Shown: piece by piece, positions 30,152-39,913 of the stretch | Numbering within the stretch: the first letter of the stretch is position 1 | How the letters are laid out: every line of letters begins with the position of its first letter | Source of the DNA: Comamonadaceae bacterium | GTDB lineage: Bacteria; Pseudomonadota; Gammaproteobacteria; Burkholderiales; Burkholderiaceae_C | Assembly: GCA_947447975.1 (NCBI GenBank) | Contig: CANFLU010000007.1 | Coordinates: 29,241-93,240 of the forward strand | Reading direction: 5' to 3' | DNA: 64,000 nt | Position numbers and translations under genes: made by a program | The notes under the pieces: generated by a model | The model's database searches: none | What the model was told of the DNA's origin: nothing | What the model saw: the letters and a program-made list of their open reading frames with translations, nothing else

Positions 30152-30487
30152 ATGTCCCTAACCATCAGCGCCCATACCGCGCAATTTGCCACCGCACCGC
30201 AAATCGCCCCCGAGGACATGCCTGCCATCGCGGCGCAAGGCTTTAGCACCGTCGTGAACAACCGCCCCGATGGCGAAGGCGGGCCCGATCAACCCAGCTC
30301 AGAAGCCATGGCCCAGGCCGCGCAGGCGGCGGGCCTGGAGTACCACTATCTGCCGGTAATCAGCGGCCAAATCACGCCCGAGCAAGTTGCCCGCTTCGCC
30401 ACCATCGTGGCCGACGCGCCCGGCCCGGTACTGGCCTTTTGCCGAAGTGGCGCACGTTCGACCACTATCTGGCGCATGGGCCAGTAA
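30152..30487 (+). CDS. TIGR01244/DUF442 family sulfur transferase / phosphatase-like protein
   Basis: QIAPEDMPAIAAQGFSTVVNNRPDGEGGPDQPSSEAMAQAAQAAGLEYHYLPV...GPVLAFCRSGARSTTIW. Confidence 0.88.
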   Translation: MSLTISAHTAQFATAPQIAPEDMPAIAAQGFSTVVNNRPDGEGGPDQPSSEAMAQAAQAAGLEYHYLPVISGQITPEQVARFATIVADAPGPVLAFCRSGARSTTIWRMGQ

Positions 30488-30492
30488 AGCCT

Positions 30493-33400
30493 TTAGCTGC
30501 CCAGCTGCGCCCAAGCTTTTTCCAGGCGCTTGACGCTGACGGGCTGGGGGGTGCGCAGCTCTTGCGCAAAAAAGCTGACGCGCAGCTCTTCCATCAGCCA
30601 GCGGAATTCGGCCATGCGTTCATCAACCACGCCCTTGCGCTCGGCCACCAAGCGCCAGTAGCGCTGCTCCAGCGGGCGCAACTCGGCCAGGCGGGCTGCA
30701 TCGCGCGCCGGGTCGGCGCGGTATTTGTCCAAGCGCAAGGTGATGGCCTGCAGATAGCGGGCCAGATGCTGCAAGCGCGGCCAGGGCGTGGCTTGCAAAA
30801 AGCGCTTGGTCACCAGCCGCTGTAATTGGGCACCGGCGTCCTCGCACGCGCCAGCGGCGTTTTTACTGTCTTTGATTTTGCGCGCCGCGTTTTGGTACTC
30901 CAGCAAAATCGTCAACGCCATACGCGCCACTTCGTTGGCGATCAGAGTCAGGCGGCCACGGCCTTCGTCCAAACGCTTTTGAAATGCCACCGCGTCCGTG
31001 GGTAATGGCTCCAGCAAAAACGCCCGCTCCAGCGCCAGCGCGATGATGTAGGCCTTCAGCTCTTCCACGGTTCCGCCTCCGGCATTGCTGCCATCGACCT
31101 TGCCTACTTGCATGAAAGCTGCTCCCATTTTTTGCAAGTCCGGGATGTTTTTTTCCAGGTATTTGATGGCGTCTTTGAGTTGCAAAGCAAACAGGCGCAC
31201 CAAGCCGCTACGGTGTTTGCTCGCGGCGATTTGCGGCTCATCAAACACTTCCAGCGTCACTGCATCGCCACCATCGACCAGCGCCGGAAAGCCAATCACC
31301 GCATGCTCGCCTTTGCGTATTTCCAGCAACTCGGGCAATGGCCCAAACGTCCAAGTGATATAGCGCTGCTCGGCGCTGGGGAGCTGGGTAGCGGCTGCGC
31401 CTTGGGCGCGGTCCGCCGGGGCCGCAGCCTTTGCCTTCGCCGCGCCAGGAGGCGTTTGTGCGTTTCGTGGTTGCGGCCCCGGGGCATCCGCATGGCCCTG
31501 CCGCTTGCCGCCCTGCGCTGCCCCGGGCTGCAAAGACACCTGGCTATGCGGTGCTTGCGTGGGCACGGTATCGCTCAGCTTGAGCGCCGCCAAGGCCTGG
31601 AACGCCCCACGCGCTTGCGAGCCCCATTGCGCCTTGAGTGCCCCTAGGTTGCGGCCCTGCCCTAATTGACGGCCATGCTCATCGACCACGCGGATATTCA
31701 TAAAAAAATGCGCAGCCAGCATGTCCACCTTGATGTCGGCCCGCACAATGTCCAGCGACGTGGCCTCGCGCACCAGTTTGAGCAGGGCATCGATGAGGCC
31801 ACCTGCGCCAAAGCGTTCGGGCGTGTTGAGCACTTGCGCCATGCGCGCCGCCGTCTCCGGTAGCGGTACCAGGCGCGAACGCGGCCTTTGGTGCAAGGTC
31901 TTGAGCAAGGCCTGCACTTTGTCTTTGAGCATGCCCGGTACCAACCATTCGCAACGCTCCTCATTAACCTGATTGAGTACGAACAAGGGCACGGTGACGG
32001 TCACGCCATCGCGCGCGTCGCCCGGTTCATGTAAATACGTGGCCGCGCAATCGACGCCGCCCAAACGCAGCGCCTTGGGAAACTGGCTGGTGGTTATGCC
32101 CGCTGCCTCGTGGCGCATCAACTCTTCGCGCGTCAGCATCAACAGTGTGGGCTGCCTTTTCACTTCCTCGCGGTACCAGCGCTCGCAGCTATAGCCACTG
32201 CACACATCCGCGGGCAGTTGCTGGTCGTAAAAAGCGTAGATCAATGCGTCATCGACCAGTACATCCTGGCGCCGGGCTTTGTGCTCCAAATCCTCAACTT
32301 GTTGGATCAATTTCAGGTTCGCCGCCAAAAACGGCAGCGGCGTTTCCCATAGGCCTTCGACCAGCGCCTGGCGGATAAATATCTCTCGCGCTCCGGCCAA
32401 ATCAACCCGGCTGTAGTTCACGCGTCGACCGCTATAGACCACCATGCCATACAAAGTGGCCCGTTCCAGCGCCACCACTTCGGCCGCTTTTTTCTCCCAG
32501 TGCGGGTCCAGCAATTGCTTTTTGAGCAAATGGCCGCCTACTTGTTCAATCCACTGCGGGTCAATCGCCGCAATACCGCGCCCAAATAAACGCGTGGTCT
32601 CGACCAATTCAGCCGCAATAATCCAGCGCCCCGGCTTCTTCACCAAATGCGCGCCGGGATGGGGAAAGAACTTGATGCTGCGCGCGCCCAGGTATTCGCC
32701 TTGCTGGCCTTCAGCCTCCAACTTGCAACCCACATTGCCCAGCAAACCGGCCAGCATGGACAAATGCAATTGCTCATAGGACGCGGGCGCTGTGTTGATG
32801 CGCCATTGGTGCTCAGCCACCACCGTGAGCAACTGGCTGTGGATGTCTTTCCATTCGCGCAAACGACGTACGCTGATAAAGTTTTGCCGTAACAATTGCT
32901 CAAACTGGCGATTGCTCAGCTTGTGCGCGCCGCTGACCTCGGCTTTGTCGCCGCGCGCAGCACCAAGCCATTTCCATAACTTCAGATAACCAGAAAATTC
33001 GCTTTTTTCGTCGTCAAACTTGGCATGCGCCTGGTCCGCCTGGGCTTGCGCATCCATGGGCCGGTCGCGTACATCCTGCACGCTCAGCGCCGAGGCGATG
33101 ATCAGCACCTCGTCCAAGGCCTCGCGTTTACGGGCTTCCAAAATCATCCGGCCCACGCGCGGATCCAAGGGCAGGCGTGCCAATTCTTGGCCCAGCGCCG
33201 TGAGTTCATTGGCCTCGTCCACCGCGCCCAACTCTTGCAGCAACTGGTAGCCGTCGGCCATTGCGCGGCCCGAAGGGCGCTCCAAAAATGGAAAGTCCTC
33301 CACCGCGCCCAGGCGCAGCGACTTCATGCGCAAGATAACCCCCGCCAGCGAAGAGCGCAAAATTTCCGGGTCGGTAAAGCGCTCGCGTCCGACAAAGTCT

Positions 33401-34560
33401 TTGTCCTCATACAGACGTATGCAGATACCGTCGGCCACCCGCCCGCAGCGCCCAGCACGCTGGTTGGCCGAGCTTTGGCTAATAGGCTCGACCAACAATT
33501 GTTCTACCTTGCTGCGAAAGCTGTAACGCTTGATGCGCGCCGTACCGCTGTCTATGACGAATCGGATGCCGGGCACCGTTAGCGACGTCTCGGCCACATT
33601 GGTAGCCAGCACAATACGTCTGCCGGTATGACCTTCAAATATGCGGTCTTGCTCCGCTTGGCTTAAGCGGGCAAACAGGGGTAAAACTTCGCAATTGCGC
33701 AAGACCGGCTGGTGGCTCAGATGGCGGCGCAAATGGTCTGCCGCCTCGCGGATTTCGCGCTCGCCGGGCAGAAATACCAGGATGTCGCCAGCCGCTCCAC
33801 CGCGCCAAAGTTCATCGACGCCTTCGGCAATGGCGTCGTTGATGTCGTAGTCGCGTCGCTCTTCAAAAGGCCGGTAGCGTTGCTCCACCGGGAACATACG
33901 CCCCGACACCATGATCACTGGCGCCGGCGTCAGCGTCTTGGCGTCCTCTGTGCCTTGCAGGCTGGCGAAGTGGTCGGCAAAGCGCTGCGCATCGATCGTG
34001 GCCGAGGTCACGATCACTTTGAGGTCCGGACGCCTTGGCAATATCTGGCGCAAAAAGCCCAGCAAAAAATCGATGTTCAGGCTGCGTTCGTGCGCCTCGT
34101 CGATGATGATCGTGTCATAGGCCAGCAGCAGCGGGTCGGTTTGCGTTTCGGCCAGCAAGATGCCATCGGTCATTAGCTTGACCGAGGCGTCGCGGCTTAA
34201 ACGGTCTTGAAAACGCACCTTAAAGCCAACTACCTCGCCTAAGGGGGTGTGTAGTTCTTCGGCAATGCGCTTGGCGACGCTGCTCGCCGCAATGCGGCGC
34301 GGCTGCGTGTGGCCAATGAGTTTGCCACGCGGCGCCGGTTTGCCATTGGGCAACACTTTGGGGTAATTGCACAAGCCGCGGCCCATGGCCAGCGCGATTT
34401 TGGGCAATTGGGTGGTCTTGCCCGAGCCGGTTTCACCGCAAACGATGATGACCTGGTGACGCTCCAGCAAGGCCATGATTTCCTCGCGCTTGCCCGATAC
34501 CGGCAAGGATTCGGGAAACTCGATGCGCAAAGTGGATGTGGCGGGAGGGGATGCTGACAC
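30493..34560 (-). CDS. hrpA: ATP-dependent RNA helicase HrpA (DEAH)
   Basis: VIIVCGETGSGKTTQLPKIALAMGRG, DTIIIDEAHERSLNIDFLLGFLRQ, NQRAGRCGR; GTG start (VSASPPATSTLRIEFPESLPVSGKR) proposed, ORF runs to 34620. Confidence 0.94.
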   Translation of the reverse strand: MSASPPATSTLRIEFPESLPVSGKREEIMALLERHQVIIVCGETGSGKTTQLPKIALAMGRGLCNYPKVLPNGKPAPRGKLIGHTQPRRIAASSVAKRIAEELHTPLGEVVGFKVRFQDRLSRDASVKLMTDGILLAETQTDPLLLAYDTIIIDEAHERSLNIDFLLGFLRQILPRRPDLKVIVTSATIDAQRFADHFASLQGTEDAKTLTPAPVIMVSGRMFPVEQRYRPFEERRDYDINDAIAEGVDELWRGGAAGDILVFLPGEREIREAADHLRRHLSHQPVLRNCEVLPLFARLSQAEQDRIFEGHTGRRIVLATNVAETSLTVPGIRFVIDSGTARIKRYSFRSKVEQLLVEPISQSSANQRAGRCGRVADGICIRLYEDKDFVGRERFTDPEILRSSLAGVILRMKSLRLGAVEDFPFLERPSGRAMADGYQLLQELGAVDEANELTALGQELARLPLDPRVGRMILEARKREALDEVLIIASALSVQDVRDRPMDAQAQADQAHAKFDDEKSEFSGYLKLWKWLGAARGDKAEVSGAHKLSNRQFEQLLRQNFISVRRLREWKDIHSQLLTVVAEHQWRINTAPASYEQLHLSMLAGLLGNVGCKLEAEGQQGEYLGARSIKFFPHPGAHLVKKPGRWIIAAELVETTRLFGRGIAAIDPQWIEQVGGHLLKKQLLDPHWEKKAAEVVALERATLYGMVVYSGRRVNYSRVDLAGAREIFIRQALVEGLWETPLPFLAANLKLIQQVEDLEHKARRQDVLVDDALIYAFYDQQLPADVCSGYSCERWYREEVKRQPTLLMLTREELMRHEAAGITTSQFPKALRLGGVDCAATYLHEPGDARDGVTVTVPLFVLNQVNEERCEWLVPGMLKDKVQALLKTLHQRPRSRLVPLPETAARMAQVLNTPERFGAGGLIDALLKLVREATSLDIVRADIKVDMLAAHFFMNIRVVDEHGRQLGQGRNLGALKAQWGSQARGAFQALAALKLSDTVPTQAPHSQVSLQPGAAQGGKRQGHADAPGPQPRNAQTPPGAAKAKAAAPADRAQGAAATQLPSAEQRYITWTFGPLPELLEIRKGEHAVIGFPALVDGGDAVTLEVFDEPQIAASKHRSGLVRLFALQLKDAIKYLEKNIPDLQKMGAAFMQVGKVDGSNAGGGTVEELKAYIIALALERAFLLEPLPTDAVAFQKRLDEGRGRLTLIANEVARMALTILLEYQNAARKIKDSKNAAGACEDAGAQLQRLVTKRFLQATPWPRLQHLARYLQAITLRLDKYRADPARDAARLAELRPLEQRYWRLVAERKGVVDERMAEFRWLMEELRVSFFAQELRTPQPVSVKRLEKAWAQLGS

Positions 34561-34597
34561 GGGCTGAGACGGGCTGGGGCAGCGTATTATCCCCTCC

Positions 34598-35947
34598 ATG
34601 ACTTCCGTTTTTAACTTCACCTTCGTGCCCTGGTTCAGGTCGGTGGCGCCCTATATCCACAAGTTTCGGCACCAGACCTTTGTGGTCGGTATTGCTGGTG
34701 AAGCAATTGCAGCCGGAAAACTTCCCCACCTGGCGCAAGACCTGGCCATGATCCAGAGCATGGGCGTCAAAGTGGTGTTGGTACACGGCTTTCGGCCCCA
34801 GGTGAATGAGCAGCTGAAGGCCAAAGGCCATACAGCCAAATATTCCCATGGCATCCGCATTACCGACGAGGTGGCGCTGGACTGTGCCCAAGAGGCCGCT
34901 GGGCAGCTACGTTACGAGATTGAAGCGGCCTTCAGCCAGGGCTTACCCAACACACCCATGGCCGATTCCACCGTACGGGTGATCAGTGGCAACTTCATCA
35001 CCGCGCGGCCAGTGGGCATCGTCGATGGCGTGGATTTCCAAAACTCGGGCGTGGTACGCAAAGTCGATACAGCAGGCATCAGCAAAGTGCTGGACATGGG
35101 CGCCATGTTGCTGCTCTCTCCCTTTGGTTTTTCGCCCACGGGCGAGGCATTCAATTTAACGATGGAAGAAGTTGCCACTTCGGTGGCCACCGCCTTACAG
35201 GCCGATAAACTCATTTTCCTGACCGAAGTACCAGGTATCTTGCAGCGCCCGCTCGAGCCGCTCAGCGAGGACAACCCGGTAGATACCGAACTCCCGCTGG
35301 CCGCTGCCGAAGCCTTATTGAGGCAAGCACCCCCCGCTCGCGAGCCTGCCGACGTGGGCTTTTACCTGCAGCATTGCGTGACAGCCTGCAAAGGCGGGGT
35401 CGAGCGCAGCCACATCATTCCCTATGCAGTCGATGGCGCCATCCTTCTGGAGGTTTATGTGCATGACGGCATTGGCACCATGATTGTCGACGAAAAACTC
35501 GAAAGCCTGCGCGAGGCCACCGAGGACGATGTCGGCGGCATTCTCAAGCTGATTGAACCGTTTGAAAAAGACGGTACCTTGGTCAAGCGCAGCCGCACGG
35601 AAATAGAACGCGATGCGTCGAGCTATACCGTGATCGAACACGATGGTGTGATCTTCGCCTGCGCCGCACTCAACCCCTACCCCGAGGGGCGTACCGGTGA
35701 AATGGCGGCCCTCACCGTGTCCCCCGATGTGCAAGGCCAGGGCGACGGCGAACGCGTGCTCAAGCGCATAGAGCAACGCGCCCGCGCTGCTGGTCTGGAG
35801 AGTATTTTTGTGCTGACGACCCGCACCACGCACTGGTTTTTAAAGCGTGGCTTTGTGCTGGTGGACGCCGACTGGCTGCCCGAAGCGCGTAAACGCAAGT
35901 ACAACTGGGACCGCAAGAGCCAGGTGCTGGTGAAAAAACTCAGCTAA
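34598..35947 (+). CDS. argA: Amino-acid N-acetyltransferase (N-acetylglutamate synthase)
   Basis: FVPWFRSVAPYIHKFRHQTFVVGIAGEAI...VLVHGFRPQVNEQL; kinase-like plus GNAT domain (MAALTVSPDVQGQGDGERVLKRIE). Confidence 0.94.
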   Translation: MTSVFNFTFVPWFRSVAPYIHKFRHQTFVVGIAGEAIAAGKLPHLAQDLAMIQSMGVKVVLVHGFRPQVNEQLKAKGHTAKYSHGIRITDEVALDCAQEAAGQLRYEIEAAFSQGLPNTPMADSTVRVISGNFITARPVGIVDGVDFQNSGVVRKVDTAGISKVLDMGAMLLLSPFGFSPTGEAFNLTMEEVATSVATALQADKLIFLTEVPGILQRPLEPLSEDNPVDTELPLAAAEALLRQAPPAREPADVGFYLQHCVTACKGGVERSHIIPYAVDGAILLEVYVHDGIGTMIVDEKLESLREATEDDVGGILKLIEPFEKDGTLVKRSRTEIERDASSYTVIEHDGVIFACAALNPYPEGRTGEMAALTVSPDVQGQGDGERVLKRIEQRARAAGLESIFVLTTRTTHWFLKRGFVLVDADWLPEARKRKYNWDRKSQVLVKKLS

Positions 35948-35973
35948 ATCGCTTCGCAATAGGCTTTGTCACG

Positions 35974-36006
35974 GCAATGGACTACCGCGATGCGGCAGTC
36001 CATTGC
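35974..36006. terminator. Strong hairpin between convergent argA and dsbB, possible bidirectional terminator
   Basis: gcaatggact-[accgcgatgcggc]-agtccattgc: perfect 10-bp outer stem with nested ccgc-gat-gcgg; weak U tract. Confidence 0.45.
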
Positions 36007-36032
36007 ATTTACCTCCAGGGTGCAGCCGTCCC

Positions 36033-36572
36033 TCAGGCTTGCGTAGGCGCTGTGGCACTTCGACCCAGCCCACTGTGCCGCCAGGCGATCAGCGCGGCTG
36101 TGATGGCGGCATCGCAAAAGCACAGGAAGGACCAGTTGGCGATGGATCCGCCTAAAAAAGTCCAATCCACCGCCGTGCAATCGCCGCTGCCCTTAAACAC
36201 CATGGGAATCACACGCTGCAGCGGAAAACTCTCGATCATGCCGTACAAGTCACGACCGCAAGTGAACACCTCGGGCGGGTACCACTGCAAATAACTCTGG
36301 CGCGCAGCCACAAATGCGCCCAAGCCCGAGAGCAGAAAAATCAATACGCCAAAGCCCACCCAAGCGCGCGGCGACTTGCGCGTAGCCGCTACTGCCGACA
36401 ACAGCGCCACCAATACAAACGCATAGCGTTGCACGATGCACATCGGGCACGGCACTAGCCCCACTTCGTGCTGCAAATACAAACCAAATAACAGCAACAA
36501 GACCGCCACGATAGCGGTCAGCCCATAAATCCGCCGCGGGTAGGCATCGAACAAGTCAAAAAGCACAGTCAC
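36033..36572 (-). CDS. dsbB: Disulfide bond formation protein DsbB
   Basis: LYLQHEVGLVPCPMCIVQRYAFVLVALLSA... and YPPEVFTCGRDLYGMIESFPLQRVIPMVFKGSGDC; GTG start proposed (ORF open to 36692). Confidence 0.92.
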   Translation of the reverse strand: MTVLFDLFDAYPRRIYGLTAIVAVLLLLFGLYLQHEVGLVPCPMCIVQRYAFVLVALLSAVAATRKSPRAWVGFGVLIFLLSGLGAFVAARQSYLQWYPPEVFTCGRDLYGMIESFPLQRVIPMVFKGSGDCTAVDWTFLGGSIANWSFLCFCDAAITAALIAWRHSGLGRSATAPTQA

Positions 36573-36822
36573 AGGTTTTCCTTTTTTCAAACATCCCTTA
36601 CTAGCGCGATCGCACACCGGCTGCGCCCGCCTTGTGCGCACCCGGCGGCCTGCCATTGCGAGACTGCAAGCCCTGGCAATCCATTCAAGCACGTTGTTAG
36701 GCGGGCTTGCCTAGTGCACCCTGTGGATTATCCGCCCGCCTGCCAAGGGGGCGCCGGCCAAAGGGAATAAGATCGCGCTTTAGGCTGCATGCTTTTCTGC
36801 GCTACATCAAAGGTTTTATTTC

Positions 36823-37095
36823 ATGGCACGTACCGTCACCTGTATCAAACTCGGCACCGAGGCCGAAGGTCTGGATTTCCCGCCCTACCCCGGCGAATTG
36901 GGCAAGCGCATCTGGGAGAGCGTGAGCAAAGAAGCCTGGGCCGCCTGGCTCAAGCACCAGACCATGCTGGTCAATGAAAACCGCCTGAACCTGGCCGACG
37001 CACGTGCCCGCCAATACCTGGCCCGCCAGATGGAAAACCATTTCTTTGGCAGCGGCGCCGATGCCGCCCAGGGCTACGTGCCACCAACGGCCTGA
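36823..37095 (+). CDS. yggX: Fe(2+)-trafficking / oxidative damage protection protein YggX
   Basis: [57 protein letters not shown]. Confidence 0.96.
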   Translation: MARTVTCIKLGTEAEGLDFPPYPGELGKRIWESVSKEAWAAWLKHQTMLVNENRLNLADARARQYLARQMENHFFGSGADAAQGYVPPTA

Positions 37096-37118
37096 GTCCG
37101 ACCCCGACGCGCATTCCC

Positions 37119-38930
37119 GTGGCCGCAGGCGCCACCTGCATTCTCGATACCGCCTTTGGTGCGGGTGCGGGTTTTCTGCGTGCTTGGCAGGCCAGCGCCC
37201 CCACCCAGCCGCGGTCGGCACCATTGCACTATGTCGGGCTGATGGAATTGGATCAGTGGCAAACCACCCTCTCTATTTTCTTGCCCGCCACGCGCAAAGA
37301 GATGGCCAACCCATCACCCACAGCGGCGCCTTCATACACGGCACCAGCCCATTTAAACGCTGGGCGTCCCACCAAGGATGAACCGGACCCCCCGCCTGGG
37401 CCTGCCCTCGCGCTGGGCCAAGCCCTTCGTGCCCTCGGGGTCGCAGGTCCACCCGCACCGGGGTTTTATCGACTGCCCTTTGACCAAGGCCAGGTGCTGC
37501 TGACCCTATGCATTGGCCCGCGGGATGCCAGCTTGGCGCAGTTGGCGATGAAAGCCGACCATATTGCTGCAGATACGCAACAAGCCTGGACAGTGAGTGC
37601 ACTGCATAAACTGAAATCGATCGCACGTCGGGGTACGACGCTGGCATGGGCTGCGTGCAGCCATACGGGTTCGGCCAAACCTGCCCTCGATGCGTCGCTA
37701 TGGAAGCCACGCGAGGATGGCACACTGGTTTTCGACCCCCCGTGGGCGCTGCGTAACAGTCGCGCGGCCAGCATGCGCAGCTTTGAAAAGCCCGGTCGCT
37801 GCACGGTCATTGGTTCGGGGATGAGCGGCGCGCTGGTGGCGCGTTCATTGGCATTGCGTGGTTGGCAGGTGACGGTGCTCGAACAACACGGGCATGCAGC
37901 GGCCGGTGCATCCAGCCTTCCCGCAGGAATGGTCAGTGCCAGCGGCAACTCACCCGCTGACCCGCTATTTGCCTTAAGCCGCAGCGCCTACCACCTGACG
38001 CGCCAACTGCTGCAAACCATGGTGGCACAGGGCGAAGACTGGGACGAAGGTGGCGCCCTGCGCCCGCTTGGCTCGGGTAAACGCCAAGGCAAAAACCCTA
38101 AAGCGAATGCAGCCTCAGCGCAAAGTGCAGCAATGCTCGCTGAGGCGAGCGCACCCAGCCAATGGCAAGCCCTGGCGCTGTGGCTGAAACCGAAGGCCTG
38201 GATACAAGCTTGTCTGTCCTCGCCTGGGGTGAGCTTGCGCCCCAATATGGCTGTGCACAGCATTGCCTATGCAGCGGGACATTGGCAGGCTTTGGATGTG
38301 CGGGGGCAGGTCTTGGCCCATAGTGAATTGATGGTGCTGTGCAACGCCATGGATGCGGCGCGCCTCCTGAGCGGTAGCAGCGAAATACAAGCACAGGCGC
38401 ACCCGCTGAGCCCCGCTGCCCGGCGCGCGCTGGCGCAGCTACACCCGAGGTACGGCAGCATCAGCAGCGGGCCAGCGGCCGGTCTGCCCCATCGCCCTGC
38501 GCTGCCGGTGCAAGGTCAAGGCCATTTTTTGCCCGCAGTGCCTGGCGCGCAAGGATTGCAATGGCTGACCGGGGCGGGTTTTGAATCCGATGACAGCGCC
38601 ACCGATGCCGCCTGCCACCAGGCTAACTTAGCGCGTGTTGCACACTTGGTGCCTGGCCTGACTGCGTCTTTGCAAGCGCAATTGCAAACCGGCCAACTGG
38701 GTCTGTGGCGTGGGCAGCGCTGCGTCTCCCACGACCGCCTGCCGCTGGTGGGCCCAGCAAGCAGCGGCGGCGAAAACGGCTTATGGGTGTGCCTGGCCAT
38801 GGGCGCGCGCGGGCTCACGTTTGCCGCCTTGTGCGCCGAATTGCTTGCAGCGCGCCTCATGGATGAGCCGCTGCCCCTACCGAAGCGTTTGGCCCGCTTG
38901 CTGGACCTGCAGCGCTTGCAAGATCGGTGA
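37119..38930 (+). CDS. mnmC: MnmC-like tRNA mnm5s2U biosynthesis protein (FAD oxidoreductase domain, diverged and short methyltransferase domain)
   Basis: C-terminal CTVIGSGMSGALVARSLALRGWQVTVLEQ...GASSLPAGMVSASGNSPADP FAD domain; N-terminal ILDTAFGAGAGFLRAWQAS resembles an eroded MnmC methyltransferase motif; exact start uncertain. Confidence 0.82.
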   Translation: MAAGATCILDTAFGAGAGFLRAWQASAPTQPRSAPLHYVGLMELDQWQTTLSIFLPATRKEMANPSPTAAPSYTAPAHLNAGRPTKDEPDPPPGPALALGQALRALGVAGPPAPGFYRLPFDQGQVLLTLCIGPRDASLAQLAMKADHIAADTQQAWTVSALHKLKSIARRGTTLAWAACSHTGSAKPALDASLWKPREDGTLVFDPPWALRNSRAASMRSFEKPGRCTVIGSGMSGALVARSLALRGWQVTVLEQHGHAAAGASSLPAGMVSASGNSPADPLFALSRSAYHLTRQLLQTMVAQGEDWDEGGALRPLGSGKRQGKNPKANAASAQSAAMLAEASAPSQWQALALWLKPKAWIQACLSSPGVSLRPNMAVHSIAYAAGHWQALDVRGQVLAHSELMVLCNAMDAARLLSGSSEIQAQAHPLSPAARRALAQLHPRYGSISSGPAAGLPHRPALPVQGQGHFLPAVPGAQGLQWLTGAGFESDDSATDAACHQANLARVAHLVPGLTASLQAQLQTGQLGLWRGQRCVSHDRLPLVGPASSGGENGLWVCLAMGARGLTFAALCAELLAARLMDEPLPLPKRLARLLDLQRLQDR

Positions 38931-38944
38931 AGCGCAAGCTGCGA

Positions 38945-39913
38945 TCAGCGATTTTTGAGGTAAGGTTTTCCCAAAGCCGCAGGTGCCACCGCGCGACCTA
39001 CAAAGCCCGCGAGTAACACCACCGTCATCAGATAAGGCAAGGCCTGAATCGCCTGCACCGGTACCGCGCCCAGGCCGGGAATATCCACGCCTTGCAAGCG
39101 CATAGCAATGGCGTCGAGCAAGCCAAACAGCAAGCAGGCACCCAAAGCACCCCAAGGTTTCCAGCGGCCAAAAATCAAGGCCGCCAGCGCCATAAAGCCG
39201 CGCCCGGCCGTCATATGCGGCGAAAAATTCGCGCTTTGGGCAAGCACCAAATAGCTTCCTGCCAGGCCGCATAACAGCCCATTGATGGCCAAGGCCGCGT
39301 AGCGCAAGCGCTGCACCGATACGCCGGCCGCATCCACCATTTGTGGGTTCTCACCGACCGCACGCAGGCGCAAACCAAAGCGGGTGCGGTACAACACATA
39401 CCAGGCCAAAGGCACCAAGGCATAGGCGCAATACACCAAAAGATTGTGCCCCAACAGGGCCTGCGCGATCACCGGCCCCAACCAAGGCAGCGGCTGCACC
39501 GCTTGCACGAGCCACTGCCAATGCGCCTGTACCCGCACATCGACCGACAGTGGTGGGGTTTGCCCCCCTTGGGCGAACCAGGCGATACCCAGCACCACCG
39601 TCAGGCCCGCCGCAATGATATTGAGGGCCACGCCGGACACCACTTGATCGCCCGGATAGCTTACGCAGGCCAGCCCATGCAAGGACGACAGCATGACGCC
39701 CACCACCATGGCGGCCAATAGCGCCAAGGTGGTCGAGCCGGTAACTGCACCGGCTGCGCCCGCAGCAAAAGCGGCAAATAACATCTTGCCCTCCAGCCCG
39801 ATGTCCACCACCCCCGAGCGCTCGGAAAACAAACCCGCCAGCGCACACAAAACCAAAGGCGTGGCCAGGCGAACCGCCGAGGCCAGCACCGAAGCGATGA
39901 GCGTCTCATCCAT
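38945..39913 (-). CDS. Nucleoside-type ABC transporter permease (NupQ/YufQ-like)
   Basis: ATPLVLCALAGLFSERSGVVDIGLEGKMLFAAFAAGAAG...; cluster with BMP binding protein. Confidence 0.93.
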   Translation of the reverse strand: MDETLIASVLASAVRLATPLVLCALAGLFSERSGVVDIGLEGKMLFAAFAAGAAGAVTGSTTLALLAAMVVGVMLSSLHGLACVSYPGDQVVSGVALNIIAAGLTVVLGIAWFAQGGQTPPLSVDVRVQAHWQWLVQAVQPLPWLGPVIAQALLGHNLLVYCAYALVPLAWYVLYRTRFGLRLRAVGENPQMVDAAGVSVQRLRYAALAINGLLCGLAGSYLVLAQSANFSPHMTAGRGFMALAALIFGRWKPWGALGACLLFGLLDAIAMRLQGVDIPGLGAVPVQAIQALPYLMTVVLLAGFVGRAVAPAALGKPYLKNR

